Source: Deltaproteobacteria bacterium | GTDB taxonomy: Bacteria; Desulfobacterota; Dissulfuribacteria; Dissulfuribacterales; QOAL01 | Reading direction: 5' to 3' | DNA length: 64,000 nt | NCBI GenBank assembly: GCA_026995935.1 | Contig: JALWNK010000045.1 | Location: 39,750-103,749, forward strand | Shown: piece after piece, positions 34,970-43,171 of the stretch | How the letters are laid out: each line of letters begins with the position of its first letter | How positions within the stretch are numbered: the stretch's first letter is position 1 | Translations under genes and position numbers: made by a program | The notes under the pieces: model-generated | Told to the model about the DNA's origin: nothing | Database searches by the model: none | What the model saw: the letters and a program-made list of their open reading frames with translations, nothing else

Positions 34970-35795
34970 TAAAACAGGGCTGAAACAGGTCTGCTGGACC
35001 TATTTTGACAAAAGACCAGAGGCGGTCTGCAAGGTGCTTAATGCCTCGGGACTCGCCTCTTTTCTTTCTTCACCCAGAACGCTTGAAAAGAAAATTATCC
35101 TCATCAAGCCTAACCTGGTGAACCAAAGCCCCTTTCCAGTAACGACACCCTGCTGGATCGTGCGTGAACTTGTTCGTTTCATAAAGGCCACCGTCCCCGG
35201 AAAAGAGATAATCATCGGAGAAGGCACAGGGCAGCCAGGGATAGAAACAGGGGAACTTTTCTCACTCCACGGTTATACCAATATCAAGGGTGTTGAACTT
35301 GTTGATCTCAACCATGAAAAGTGCGTGGAAGTCAGACCTTCATGGGCTAAGAGGTGGAAGAGCCTTTTCATTCCAGCCCTTTTGCTTGACTGCTTCGTAA
35401 TTTCTGTACCGGTCCTCAAGGCCCATACCCTTGCAGGGGTAACCCTTTCCATGAAAAACATGATAGGGGTCTGCCCTCCCAGGTATTACCAGTCGGATGG
35501 TTCCTGGAGAAAATCCGCCTTTCATACCAAAATTCATCATGCAATCTTTGAGCTCAACCGGGTGGTGGCACCAGATTTTTGTCTGCTGGATGCAACAGTA
35601 GGCCTTTGCTCAAGCCACCTTTCTGGACCGGCCTGTGATCCGCCTGTAAACGTGGTTGCAGCCAGCAACGATCCAGTGGCCATGGATGCATTTGGAGCCA
35701 GACTTCTTTCCATCAAATGGCAGACCGTAGGCCATATCGCCATGGCGCACGATGTTCTCGGCTTGGCAGATGCGTCCAGTGTTTACATCCAATGA
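34938..35795 (+). CDS. DUF362 domain protein
   Basis: About 285 residues if begun at TTG 34938, or 278 from TTG 34959; the start is uncertain and overlaps the sulfite reductase gene by 11-32 bases. DUF362 features include KIILIKPNLVN, IIGEGTGQPG, VPVLKAHTLAGVTLSMKNMIG and a final NDPVAMDAFGARLLSI. The family often carries ferredoxin domains, but none is present here. Function unknown; coupling to the siroheme enzyme suggests a role in its maturation or electron supply, which is inference. Confidence 0.8.
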   Translation: MKNSRKRLDSNKTGLKQVCWTYFDKRPEAVCKVLNASGLASFLSSPRTLEKKIILIKPNLVNQSPFPVTTPCWIVRELVRFIKATVPGKEIIIGEGTGQPGIETGELFSLHGYTNIKGVELVDLNHEKCVEVRPSWAKRWKSLFIPALLLDCFVISVPVLKAHTLAGVTLSMKNMIGVCPPRYYQSDGSWRKSAFHTKIHHAIFELNRVVAPDFCLLDATVGLCSSHLSGPACDPPVNVVAASNDPVAMDAFGARLLSIKWQTVGHIAMAHDVLGLADASSVYIQ

Positions 35796-35809
35796 AAAGG
35801 TGTACAAAC

Positions 35810-35839
35810 TTGACAAGGTCGACCAGGTCCATTTATTAA
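35810..35839 (+). promoter_or_regulatory. Promoter of the riboswitch-cbiK transcript
   Basis: TTGACA at 35810-35815 and TATTAA at 35834-35839 are 18 bases apart and lie just upstream of the riboswitch, giving an expected start near 35846. It begins 15 bases after the DUF362 stop. Confidence 0.6.
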
Positions 35840-35848
35840 TTACATAAT

Positions 35849-36000
35849 TTCAGTCCGTGGCAGGGAATCTGGTGAAAATCCAGAACGGGCCCGCCACTGT
35901 AAGCGGGGACGAAACCTGAAAGGTGCCACTGTCACCTTGGTGTGATGGGAAGGCTCAGGGAGTAGGTGGATCCGCAAGTCAGGATACCTGCACGAGGCTG
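35849..36000 (+). ncRNA. Cobalamin (B12) riboswitch
   Basis: The conserved core is clear: GGCAGGGAATCTGGTGAAAA (35859-35878) then ATCCAGAACGGGCCCGCCACTGTAAG region with the CCGCCACTGT box near 35891-35900, GGGAAGG near 35947-35953, and the B12-box-like TCCGCAAGTCAGGATACCTGC near 35971-35990. Element order and spacing match class I cobalamin riboswitches. Adenosyl- or related cobalamin binding should favour the downstream terminator and shut off cbiK and the porin. Confidence 0.93.
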
Positions 36001-36005
36001 AAGGA

Positions 36006-36038
36006 CTCAAGGGTCCAGCGGGGACCTGGCCCCTTGAG
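36006..36038 (+). promoter_or_regulatory. Expression-platform hairpin between riboswitch and terminator
   Basis: CTCAAGGG (36006-36013) pairs with CCCTTGAG (36031-36038), with a further CCAG/CTGG pairing inside. It lies between the aptamer and the terminator and may belong to the switching platform. Confidence 0.5.
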
Positions 36039-36061
36039 AAAAGGTTGCGGGAAAGCGGGCA

Positions 36062-36097
36062 CCCGTATCCTGTTAAACGCAGGATACGGGTTTTTTT
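36062..36097 (+). terminator. Riboswitch-controlled intrinsic terminator
   Basis: CCCGTATCCTG (36062-36072) pairs perfectly with CAGGATACGGG (36080-36090) over a 7-base loop, followed by seven T. It precedes cbiK by about 55 bases and is the off-state of the riboswitch. Confidence 0.9.
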
Positions 36098-36152
36098 GTT
36101 TTCCAAGCAGCCTTTTTTATGATGTCCCCCAAAAATATCAAGGAGGGAGAAC

Positions 36153-37094
36153 ATGAACCGGTTTTTTTGTGTGATTTTTGCAACCCTGTTTATTTCCGTC
36201 TTTTCAGGGCAAGCCCTGGCAGGACAGCATGTGTTGAGATTTCTTAAACCAGAAAAAAAGGATCTGAAGCCCGCAATTGTACTTACCGCCTTTGGTACCA
36301 GCACAAAGGCACAAAAGACCTTTGACTTTATTGACAAGAAGATAAAGGCAGCCTTTCCTGGCCAAGAGGTGCGCTGGGCATTTACGTCCCAGATAATTCG
36401 TAACAAGATGAACAGTATCTACAAAAAGAAAGGTGTGAACAAGACCCTATTCAGCCTTCCACAGGTACTTGCCTCCCTTCAGGCAGAAGGCTACACCAAG
36501 GCCGTTGTCCAGTCCCTGCACATCTTCCCAGGAGAAGAGTACATACACATGACAGACCAGGCAAAGATGCCAGGGATGCAGATAGCCATAGGAGAGCCTG
36601 TCATGGCAACGTGGGAGGATGCTCACAGGCTTCTTGAAGGCATATCAAAGGAACTTATGAGCCCTAAGCAGGGATGCAACGTATTTGCAGGCCACGGCAC
36701 CCCAAATACCTACTCTGCGCCATCCACAGCGGTTTATCTCGCCTTTGACCGCTTGCTAAGTGTCCACTACCCCAACTGCTTTCTCGGAAGCGTTGAGGGG
36801 ATTCCAGACCGCACTGATGCCCTTAAGCGTGCAAAGAGGTACCCTGGCAAAAAAGTACGCATAATCCCGTTCATGCTAGTTGCCGGAGATCATGTGATGA
36901 ATGACATCATGGGTAAAGAGCCAGACGAGGAAGGTAATGTATCCTGGGCCGTTGAGCTTGAAAAGGCAGGCAAGCATGTCTCATGCCCGGAGACAACGGT
37001 TGAAGGCGTACGGCTCTACAAGGGCCTTGGGCTATATGAGGTGACAAACGAAATAATCATAGAACACATAAAGCAGGCCATGGGGGATTTTTAG
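36153..37094 (+). CDS. cbiK: Exported CbiK-type sirohydrochlorin cobaltochelatase
   Basis: 313 residues with a Sec signal peptide (cleavage near LAGQ, residue 23-25), so the enzyme is periplasmic like CbiK-P of Desulfovibrio. Chelatase features: PAIVLTAFGTSTKAQ, H123 in SLHIFPGEEY, catalytic H181 in FAGHGTPN and H247 in AGDHVMNDIMG. It can insert cobalt (or iron) in sirohydrochlorin in vitro in homologues; the in vivo role of the exported form is thought to be metal or heme handling. GGAGGG precedes the ATG. Controlled by the cobalamin riboswitch and followed by a porin gene. Confidence 0.9.
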   Translation: MNRFFCVIFATLFISVFSGQALAGQHVLRFLKPEKKDLKPAIVLTAFGTSTKAQKTFDFIDKKIKAAFPGQEVRWAFTSQIIRNKMNSIYKKKGVNKTLFSLPQVLASLQAEGYTKAVVQSLHIFPGEEYIHMTDQAKMPGMQIAIGEPVMATWEDAHRLLEGISKELMSPKQGCNVFAGHGTPNTYSAPSTAVYLAFDRLLSVHYPNCFLGSVEGIPDRTDALKRAKRYPGKKVRIIPFMLVAGDHVMNDIMGKEPDEEGNVSWAVELEKAGKHVSCPETTVEGVRLYKGLGLYEVTNEIIIEHIKQAMGDF

Positions 37095-37128
37095 GTTTTA
37101 GGGGCCAGAGGGAAAAAGGAGGAAAAAC

Positions 37129-38538
37129 ATGAAAAAAGTTGCCATCGTTACCCTAGTCTTTTGGGTTGTCTTTCAGGCAGGCCTTGCCCTTGCTGGAGGA
37201 AGTGTTACCAGGGAGCAGGAGCTTGAAAAGCTGGTCAAGGAGCTGGCAAGGCAAAACAGGGAGCTTAATAGAAGGCTACAAAGTGTTGAGGAGGAACTTG
37301 CCCGCATTAAAAAACATGAAACCGGCAGCCAAGAGCAACCTGAGATACTTGAGGACGAGGAACAGTCCCAAGGAGAGGGAGAAGAAGAGTGGTACAAGAG
37401 ATTCAGCCTGAGTGGAGGGGTAACGGGGATCCTAATGGGGACCCTTGGAGATGCAAACAGCGTGGACAATGTCCGCTCCACCCAGGACATCTCCTACACC
37501 ATTGACCTCAACGTGGATGCGGACTTTGCCAAATGGGGCAAGTTTTTCGTCCACTTCGAAGGCGGAGACGGAGACGGGCTGAATAACGATGTGCCGAGCT
37601 TCAGCGTGCCCAACTACGATGCCTACAAAACAACCATTGGCCTTGACCAGGCAGCCCTTACCATCTCTGAGGCCTTCTACGAATTCTCCTTCCTGGATGA
37701 CCGGTTCGGCTTTGATGCCGGAAAGATGGACATCAGCGTTCTTTTTGACGAAAACGAAGCGGCAGGAGACGAGACCACGCAGTTTCTTTCAAACATCTTT
37801 GTAAAAAGCATGGGTGTAAACATACCTGAGCCAGACAGCTTTTACTGCCCGGCATTCATGTTGAGGGCCAGACCAGTTGACCTGGTAGAATTCAAGATAA
37901 TAGGAGCTGGTGTAGCAGAGCACGGAGATGACTCTGTATGGACCGACCCCTTTGATGAGGGAATGATCATTGGGCAAGTTAATATAATGCCAGGGCTTTT
38001 TGGCAAAAACGGCAACTACAGATTCTACAGCTGGCTTGACAAAAGACGCTACATGAAGGCAGACGAGCTTCAAAAACTTCCTGACCTGAGCCATGAGGCA
38101 GGCCACAGGTATGCAGACAACTCCCTTTATGGCTGGGGGCTTTCCTTTGACCAGGAGATAGTGCCTGGGCTTACAGGCTTTGCCAGATACAGCCAGACGC
38201 TGTCTGATGACAGGGTGAGGTGGAACGGTGACGATGATAAATGGGAAATAATCCCTGTGGACAGGAGCTGGTCCGTTGGCTTTCAGCTTGACGGCGGCCT
38301 TTGGAATCGGGGCGGAGATGCCTTTGGATTCGGATTTGCCCAGACCCTTTTATCTGACGACTACGAAAAGACCCACAGCCACACTGCAAATGAGAAATAC
38401 ATAGAGGCGTACTACCGCTTTATGGTGGTTAACCGCTTTGCACTCTCCGGAGATTTTCAGTGGATACAAAACGCCGGAGGAGACTCCAGGATGGATGACA
38501 TCTACATCTGGGGACTCAGGAGCCAGATAGACTTCTAG
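37129..38538 (+). CDS. Outer membrane porin-like protein (LbtU/OprB-like)
   Basis: 469 residues: signal peptide (1-22), an N-terminal coiled coil (about 28-65: ELEKLVKELARQNRELNRRL), an acidic linker, then a beta-rich barrel domain of about 380 residues ending QIDF with the C-terminal Phe typical of BAM substrates. The barrel resembles siderophore/carbohydrate porins called LbtU or OprB. It lies 35 bases after cbiK behind the same riboswitch, so it probably moves a cobalt complex, tetrapyrrole or corrinoid; this is inference. A terminator follows. Confidence 0.7.
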   Translation: MKKVAIVTLVFWVVFQAGLALAGGSVTREQELEKLVKELARQNRELNRRLQSVEEELARIKKHETGSQEQPEILEDEEQSQGEGEEEWYKRFSLSGGVTGILMGTLGDANSVDNVRSTQDISYTIDLNVDADFAKWGKFFVHFEGGDGDGLNNDVPSFSVPNYDAYKTTIGLDQAALTISEAFYEFSFLDDRFGFDAGKMDISVLFDENEAAGDETTQFLSNIFVKSMGVNIPEPDSFYCPAFMLRARPVDLVEFKIIGAGVAEHGDDSVWTDPFDEGMIIGQVNIMPGLFGKNGNYRFYSWLDKRRYMKADELQKLPDLSHEAGHRYADNSLYGWGLSFDQEIVPGLTGFARYSQTLSDDRVRWNGDDDKWEIIPVDRSWSVGFQLDGGLWNRGGDAFGFGFAQTLLSDDYEKTHSHTANEKYIEAYYRFMVVNRFALSGDFQWIQNAGGDSRMDDIYIWGLRSQIDF

Positions 38539-38562
38539 GGATAAATACAGGGAAGAAAACTA

Positions 38563-38587
38563 AAAAGGGCCTCTTGCAGGCCCTTTT
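38563..38587. terminator. Bidirectional terminator between porin and smpB
   Basis: AAAAGGGCCT (38563-38572) and AGGCCCTTTT (38578-38587) form a perfect 10-bp stem with a 5-base loop; the A/T ends supply a T tract on either strand. It serves the porin gene (plus) and smpB (minus). Confidence 0.9.
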
Positions 38588-38605
38588 ACTTTAAACTCAT
38601 TTTAG

Positions 38606-39067
38606 CTAACGGATCTTGAACCTCTTTTCAAATTCCCTGTCCAAGGTCTTTCGCTTTAGGGCCTCCCTCTTGTCATAGAGCTTTTTGCCCTTGGCGAGGG
38701 CTATCTCCACCTTTACCTTCCCCCCAGAAATGTAGACCCTTAGGGGAATAAGGGTAAACCCCCTTTCCTTGACCTTGCCGGCAAGCCGCTTGATCTGCTG
38801 TTTGTGGAGAAGGAGCTTTCTTGGCCTCAATGGGTCGGGCCGTGCAGTGTTTGTGGCAAATGGATAGGGTGAGATGTGCACGTTTTGAAGCCATGCCTCT
38901 CCATCTCTTATTTCAACGTAGCCATCCTTTATATTGATTCTTCCATCCCGAATGGATTTCACCTCCGGCCCCAAAAGCACGATACCTGCCTCCAGGGTAT
39001 CAACTATATGATACTCGTGCCTGGCCTTTCGGTTCTGGCTTATTACCTTTATTCCTTCCTTTGTCAT
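38606..39067 (-). CDS. smpB: SsrA-binding protein SmpB
   Basis: 153 residues, the family length. Motifs are NRKARHEYHI, GIVLLGPEVKSIRDGRINI, DGYVEIRDGEAWLQNVHISPY, and the basic C-terminal tail KRKTLDREFEKRFK. It delivers tmRNA to stalled ribosomes. AGGA lies 7 bases before the ATG. The tmRNA gene itself is not seen in the window. Confidence 0.95.
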   Translation of the reverse strand: MTKEGIKVISQNRKARHEYHIVDTLEAGIVLLGPEVKSIRDGRINIKDGYVEIRDGEAWLQNVHISPYPFATNTARPDPLRPRKLLLHKQQIKRLAGKVKERGFTLIPLRVYISGGKVKVEIALAKGKKLYDKREALKRKTLDREFEKRFKIR

Positions 39068-39096
39068 AAGTGGTTCCTAAACAGATGTCACTTCCC

Positions 39097-39708
39097 TTAC
39101 CAGTCAAGGGGCTTTGCCACTATCTGCCTTATTTTTAAGTTAAACAGCCTGTTGGAGGGGGCAGGATTTATGATACATGCTGTATCTGCGCCCCTTCCCG
39201 TGCCGGCAACGGTAACTATGTCCTGCTGGTCAATCAAGCCGGCATCAAAGGCCATAAGGGCTATCTCAACACACACCTTTACTCCCTGACCCAAAAGCCT
39301 GAGGGTGTTGGCAATCAAGTCCTGTTGTGAATAACCCATGGTCTCCCTTATTGCGGTCCCTATGGTCCTGAAGGGCATAGTGCCGGTGTGCACCACGGCT
39401 CCCTTTTCAAGGAGAATGTCTCTTGTCTCATGGGTCATTTCAAGGCCAGGCTCTCCCTTAAAGCCAAAATTGTGAGTGACAACTACGAGCCTGCACCAGT
39501 CGATGTCCCTTTCTTCCATGAGTTCAACAGCCTTAAGGGCCGTATCCCCATAGGTGGAGGCCACCACAATCCGTGCAATGTTATACTTTTTTGCGCAATC
39601 AAAGGCTGCTTCCAGAGTCTTTAAGGTATTCTTTCTTCCTGCCCGTTTAAAAAGGACCACTTTTCCCTCCTTGCCTTGATCCTTATTGCATTCAGATAGC
39701 AATGACAT
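39097..39708 (-). CDS. Stand-alone pyruvate kinase C-terminal (alpha/beta) domain protein
   Basis: 203 residues. The start KNTLKTLEAAFDCAKKYNIARIVVASTYGDTALKAVE resembles the PK_C domain (PF02887), and the end GADTACIINPAPSN fits too. The TIM-barrel catalytic part of pyruvate kinase is missing, so it is not a kinase. Free-standing forms occur in archaea and anaerobes without known function, perhaps binding a small effector. It precedes smpB by 29 bases on the same strand. Confidence 0.75.
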   Translation of the reverse strand: MSLLSECNKDQGKEGKVVLFKRAGRKNTLKTLEAAFDCAKKYNIARIVVASTYGDTALKAVELMEERDIDWCRLVVVTHNFGFKGEPGLEMTHETRDILLEKGAVVHTGTMPFRTIGTAIRETMGYSQQDLIANTLRLLGQGVKVCVEIALMAFDAGLIDQQDIVTVAGTGRGADTACIINPAPSNRLFNLKIRQIVAKPLDW

Positions 39709-39846
39709 TATGCCTTTCAGTCAGGTAATGTAAGCTATGTGGCTTCAAAAACAACTCCTTTCAAACGAAATCAGGACATATTTTACAGTTTTTAAAAAGG
39801 CCTGTTAACAAACGATTTTAAGACTATTTGGACAAAAAAAATTTTT

Positions 39847-39879
39847 TTGACTTCAAAATTTTCGAATAGTGACTATAAT
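39847..39879 (+). promoter_or_regulatory. Candidate promoter of the receiver protein gene
   Basis: A perfect TATAAT at 39874-39879 lies 87 bases before the start codon. TTGACT at 39847-39852 is upstream but 21 bases away, longer than ideal, so only the -10 is firm. Confidence 0.4.
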
Positions 39880-39965
39880 TAATCTCCCCTGGGAAAAGAC
39901 CGTTATCTATTAAAAAGAAATCTTTCCCGCCAACTTTAACAGTAGAAAAAATGACAGGAAGCAAC

Positions 39966-40355
39966 ATGAGTGAACAAAAAAGGGTTTTGGTACTTGATGA
40001 TGAAGAGATGATACTGGAGCTGGTTACAGACATATTCACGTTGATCGGCTTTGAGGTGGTCCCTGTGACAGACGCCAAGGAGGCCATAAGCCGTTTCAAA
40101 GAGGCCCATGAGCAGGGAGAGCCCTTTGACCTGGTGCTCTTTGACATGACGCTTCCCGGGGATATGGACGGAGCGGACGTCCTTAGGGAGATAAGGAAAA
40201 TAGATCCCCAAATTAAGGCTATTGTCTCAAGTGGTTACTCACAGGAAGAGCTCAAGGAAAGGGCCGGAGAAAGCGGTTTTGACGCAGCCGTCCCAAAACC
40301 ATACTCAATAAACGTCCTAAGAGAGACCGTGGAAAGGCTTTTAGGACAGGCTTGA
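39966..40355 (+). CDS. Single-domain response regulator (CheY-like receiver)
   Basis: 129 residues from ATG 39966, preceded by AGGAAG; an ATG 15 bases earlier is less well placed. It is a complete receiver: acidic pair D11/D12, phospho-acceptor D60 (LVLFDMTLPG), S88/S89 switch position and K111 (VPKPYS). There is no output domain, so it works by protein contact or as a phosphate shuttle. It converges on mtaB with a 15-base overlap. No kinase is adjacent. Confidence 0.9.
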   Translation: MSEQKRVLVLDDEEMILELVTDIFTLIGFEVVPVTDAKEAISRFKEAHEQGEPFDLVLFDMTLPGDMDGADVLREIRKIDPQIKAIVSSGYSQEELKERAGESGFDAAVPKPYSINVLRETVERLLGQA

Positions 40356-41651
40356 ATCAACCTCCCCTATCACCCTGTCTCCCTGGGCCTCGATTACCCT
40401 GACCTTCACCACGCTTCCGGAAGCCGTCTCACGGGAGGGCACAAGGACCTCCACGTAGTTGTCACTTTTCCCCCTAAGATACCCCTCCATTTTGGCCGGC
40501 CCTTCAACCAGGACATCGAGTTTCTTGCCTACGAGAGACATGCAAAATTCAGCGCGCTTTTCCTGACCAAGGCCAATAAGCATCCTGGCCCGTTTCTTTG
40601 CGTCCTGCCGTGAGGCCTTACACGGTAGAGAGGCGGCAATGGTTCCGGGCCGTGGCGAGTAGGGGAAGGCGTGGAGGTATGAAATTGGGGCGGACTTAAG
40701 GAGCAAGACGGTCTCCTCAAACTCCTTCTGGCCCTCTGTTGGAAAGCCCGTCATTACATCTGTTCCAATGGCGCAAAGGGGAATGAGTTCCTTTATTCTC
40801 TGAAGAAATTCCACAAACTCATCCGGTGTGTAATTCCTGTTCATGTCCCTAAGGACCTTGCCTGATCCGCTTTGAAGAGGTACGTGGAAGTGTCTGCAGA
40901 AGTTCTCGGTGCTGGCTGCCCAGTCTATTAGCTCCTGGGACAACTCCTTTGCCTCAATGGAGCTGAGCCTGAACCTTACGTTCTTGAAACTGGAGCAGAG
41001 CCCTTTTAAAAGGTCCAGAAGGCCTCCCTGCTGGGAAAGATCCTTGCCGTACATGCCTACGTGTATGCCAGTAAGCACAATTTCTCTTACCCCTTTTTCT
41101 GAAAGGTCCTGAACTTGTCTCAAGACGAGATCTTGAGGGAGACTCCTGCTCCTGCCCCTGGCATAGGGAACAATGCAGTAGGAACAGTATGCATCGCAGC
41201 CGTCCTGGATCTTCACAAAGGCCCTTGTACGCCCCCTTGGCGGCCTTGAGATGCAAAGCGGGGCAATTTCCCGCACCCTTGATATGTCGGTTATGAATAT
41301 GCCAGTACAGCCCGTATGCTTTATGGACATGGAGGCAATTAGGGGTTTTTGCTCGTTTCCTGCAAGGCATACCCCAGTACCAACAGATTCGATGATCATG
41401 GATGGATCTGTCTGTACGTGGCAGCCAGTGGCAATTATCTTTGACTGAGGATGCTCACGCTTTAGCCTGCTGAGGATCTGTCTCGACTGGTAGGCAGCCT
41501 TTGAGGTTACGGCACAGGTATTTACGACATATATGTCTGCCTCATCCTTCCAGGAGACAATCTGGCAGCCTTCGGCCTCAAACTGCTCCTCCATGGCGGT
41601 TGATTCAAACTGGTTCACCTTGCAGCCAAGGGTGTAAAAGGCTACCCGCAA
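40341..41651 (-). CDS. mtaB: tRNA (t6A37) methylthiotransferase MtaB
   Basis: 436 residues. N-terminal UPF0004 domain with cysteines in TLGCKVNQFE, VVNTCAVTSKA and IATGCHVQTDP (second [4Fe-4S]), radical SAM motif CDAYCSYCIVPYARG, and a C-terminal TRAM domain. The TLGCKVNQ form and overall order mark MtaB rather than MiaB or RimO. It converts t6A37 to ms2t6A37. It starts at TTG with GGAGG/GGAAGG inside the end of mnmA, overlapping that gene by 10 bases. Confidence 0.92.
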   Translation of the reverse strand: MRVAFYTLGCKVNQFESTAMEEQFEAEGCQIVSWKDEADIYVVNTCAVTSKAAYQSRQILSRLKREHPQSKIIATGCHVQTDPSMIIESVGTGVCLAGNEQKPLIASMSIKHTGCTGIFITDISRVREIAPLCISRPPRGRTRAFVKIQDGCDAYCSYCIVPYARGRSRSLPQDLVLRQVQDLSEKGVREIVLTGIHVGMYGKDLSQQGGLLDLLKGLCSSFKNVRFRLSSIEAKELSQELIDWAASTENFCRHFHVPLQSGSGKVLRDMNRNYTPDEFVEFLQRIKELIPLCAIGTDVMTGFPTEGQKEFEETVLLLKSAPISYLHAFPYSPRPGTIAASLPCKASRQDAKKRARMLIGLGQEKRAEFCMSLVGKKLDVLVEGPAKMEGYLRGKSDNYVEVLVPSRETASGSVVKVRVIEAQGDRVIGEVDSSLS

Positions 41652-42682
41652 ATCCTTCCACCTCCTACAACGGCCTTACCCTTATAAAAAACCGCAAACT
41701 GGCCAGGGGTTATTGCCCTTTGCTTTTCGTAAAACGAGACCTTCACCCTGTCTCCCCTCTTATCAAGAAGTTCAAGAAGTGCAGGAGCGGCCCTGTGTCT
41801 TGAGCGTATCTTTATCTGGCATCTAAGAGAGCCAAGCCGTGACGGTTCGACAATCCAGTTTATGTCCTCTACCGTCATCTCCCTTTTCAAGAGGTCTTCT
41901 TCCTTGCCGACCACTATGACGTTTTCCTTCGCCCGTATCTCCACCACGTAAAATGGCGTCTCATCAGGGATGCCAAGCCCCCTTCTCTGGCCTACAGTGT
42001 AATTACTGATCCCTTTGTGGGTGCCTATCCTTTTTCCATCCACGGTCAAAATTGCACCAGGAATCAGAAAGGAGGGATGGGCCTTTTTAAGAAAATTCCT
42101 GTAATCTCCTTTGAAAAAGCATATATCCTGGCTTTCTGGATGTATGTAAGGAAGAAATCCGAGATCGCCTGCAAGGCTTTTTACCTCTTTTTTTGTAAGT
42201 TCACCAAGGGGGAAAATCAATCTTTCAAGCATCTGCCTTGGTATTCGGTGAAGAAAGTAGCTCTGGTCCTTGCTCTCATCTAGGCCCCTTAGAAGCAGGG
42301 GGACCTTTGCTCTCAATATGCGGGCGTAGTGGCCTGTGGCAACAGATTCAAGGCCAAGCCTTTCTGCCACTTTGAACCCGTATCTCATCTTTATCTGGTA
42401 GTTGCAGATGCAGCAGCAGTTTGGCGTCCTGCCTGCAAGGTAGCTTTGTTCAAAATATCCAATGACTTCCCGTCTGAAGTCTTGAGAGACATCCAATACA
42501 TGGAGCCTTACCCCAAGCCTCTGGGCCAGTCTTCTTGCAGAATCAAGAGCTCTTTCCTCTTCTAAAAGGCCTGTCATCTTCAGAAAAAGGGCCTCTAGCC
42601 GAAATCCCTTCTCATTCAAAATATGCATGCCAACGCAGCTATCAACGCCGCCGCTAGCGAGCATGAGTGCGGAACGAGACAT
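41642..42682 (-). CDS. mnmA: tRNA 2-thiouridylase MnmA-like
   Basis: 346 residues. The PP-loop is ASGGVDSCVG (residues 9-18). The active-site region reads TPNCCCICNYQIKM, with Cys at 89, 90, 91 and 93, and the second catalytic Cys is C188 in SQDICFF. NYTVGQRRGLGI and a C-terminal beta-barrel follow as in MnmA. It adds sulfur to U34 of Lys/Glu/Gln tRNAs. The position that is Asp or Cys in other MnmA is Cys here, allowing an Fe-S cluster held by three Cys. It lies 1 base after the NIL-ferredoxin gene. Confidence 0.88.
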   Translation of the reverse strand: MSRSALMLASGGVDSCVGMHILNEKGFRLEALFLKMTGLLEEERALDSARRLAQRLGVRLHVLDVSQDFRREVIGYFEQSYLAGRTPNCCCICNYQIKMRYGFKVAERLGLESVATGHYARILRAKVPLLLRGLDESKDQSYFLHRIPRQMLERLIFPLGELTKKEVKSLAGDLGFLPYIHPESQDICFFKGDYRNFLKKAHPSFLIPGAILTVDGKRIGTHKGISNYTVGQRRGLGIPDETPFYVVEIRAKENVIVVGKEEDLLKREMTVEDINWIVEPSRLGSLRCQIKIRSRHRAAPALLELLDKRGDRVKVSFYEKQRAITPGQFAVFYKGKAVVGGGRICG

Positions 42683-42683
42683 T

Positions 42684-43112
42684 TCAGCTAAGGAGCTTTT
42701 CTGCTGCGAACCTTATCTCCATTGCCCTTACCGGACAGACAGCCACACATAGCCCGCAACCCTTGCAGTTATCCGGGTCGAAGACAACTTCCCAGGTCTC
42801 CTGGTCAATGTAAAGGGCACGGGTCGGACACACCCCCGTGCAGGCACCGCACATGAGGCAAAGTTCGTCGTTTCTCCTGATCTCCTGGGCGACTGATTTT
42901 ACCTTAACGCCCTGGCTTCTTAAGAATTTAAGCCCCTCCTGGACCTTTTTCTTGTGTCCGCTAAGCTCAAGAATCATTATGCCTTCATGCCCTGGCAAAA
43001 TTGTGGCCTTGAGTATATTGAAACAGAGGTTATATTCCCGGCTCAGGCTGCAAACTATGGGCTTGTCTGTAATCTCAGATGGGAACCTCAGGACAAGCAT
43101 ACGCTTATACAT
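42684..43112 (-). CDS. NIL domain-2[4Fe-4S] ferredoxin
   Basis: 142 residues from ATG 43112 with AAGGAG 6 bases upstream; longer readings have no ribosome site. The N-terminal NIL domain (about 1-75) is followed by two classical CxxCxxCxxxCP motifs: CLMCGACTGVCP and CKGCGLCVAVCP. The NIL domain is known from MetN, where it binds methionine; here it may bind a sulfur compound. The 1-base gap to mnmA and coupling to mtaB suggest electron or sulfur supply to tRNA thiolation, which is inference. Confidence 0.88.
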   Translation of the reverse strand: MYKRMLVLRFPSEITDKPIVCSLSREYNLCFNILKATILPGHEGIMILELSGHKKKVQEGLKFLRSQGVKVKSVAQEIRRNDELCLMCGACTGVCPTRALYIDQETWEVVFDPDNCKGCGLCVAVCPVRAMEIRFAAEKLLS

Positions 43113-43171
43113 AGTCAGCTCCTTGAAAACTAAAATTGAATAACCTTGGGAAGTTACACCAAAAAGAGAGC

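Noticed and set aside
35840..36406. 188-codon minus-strand frame over the riboswitch and cbiK start
   Set aside because: The region is better explained by the cobalamin riboswitch, its terminator and the cbiK signal peptide.
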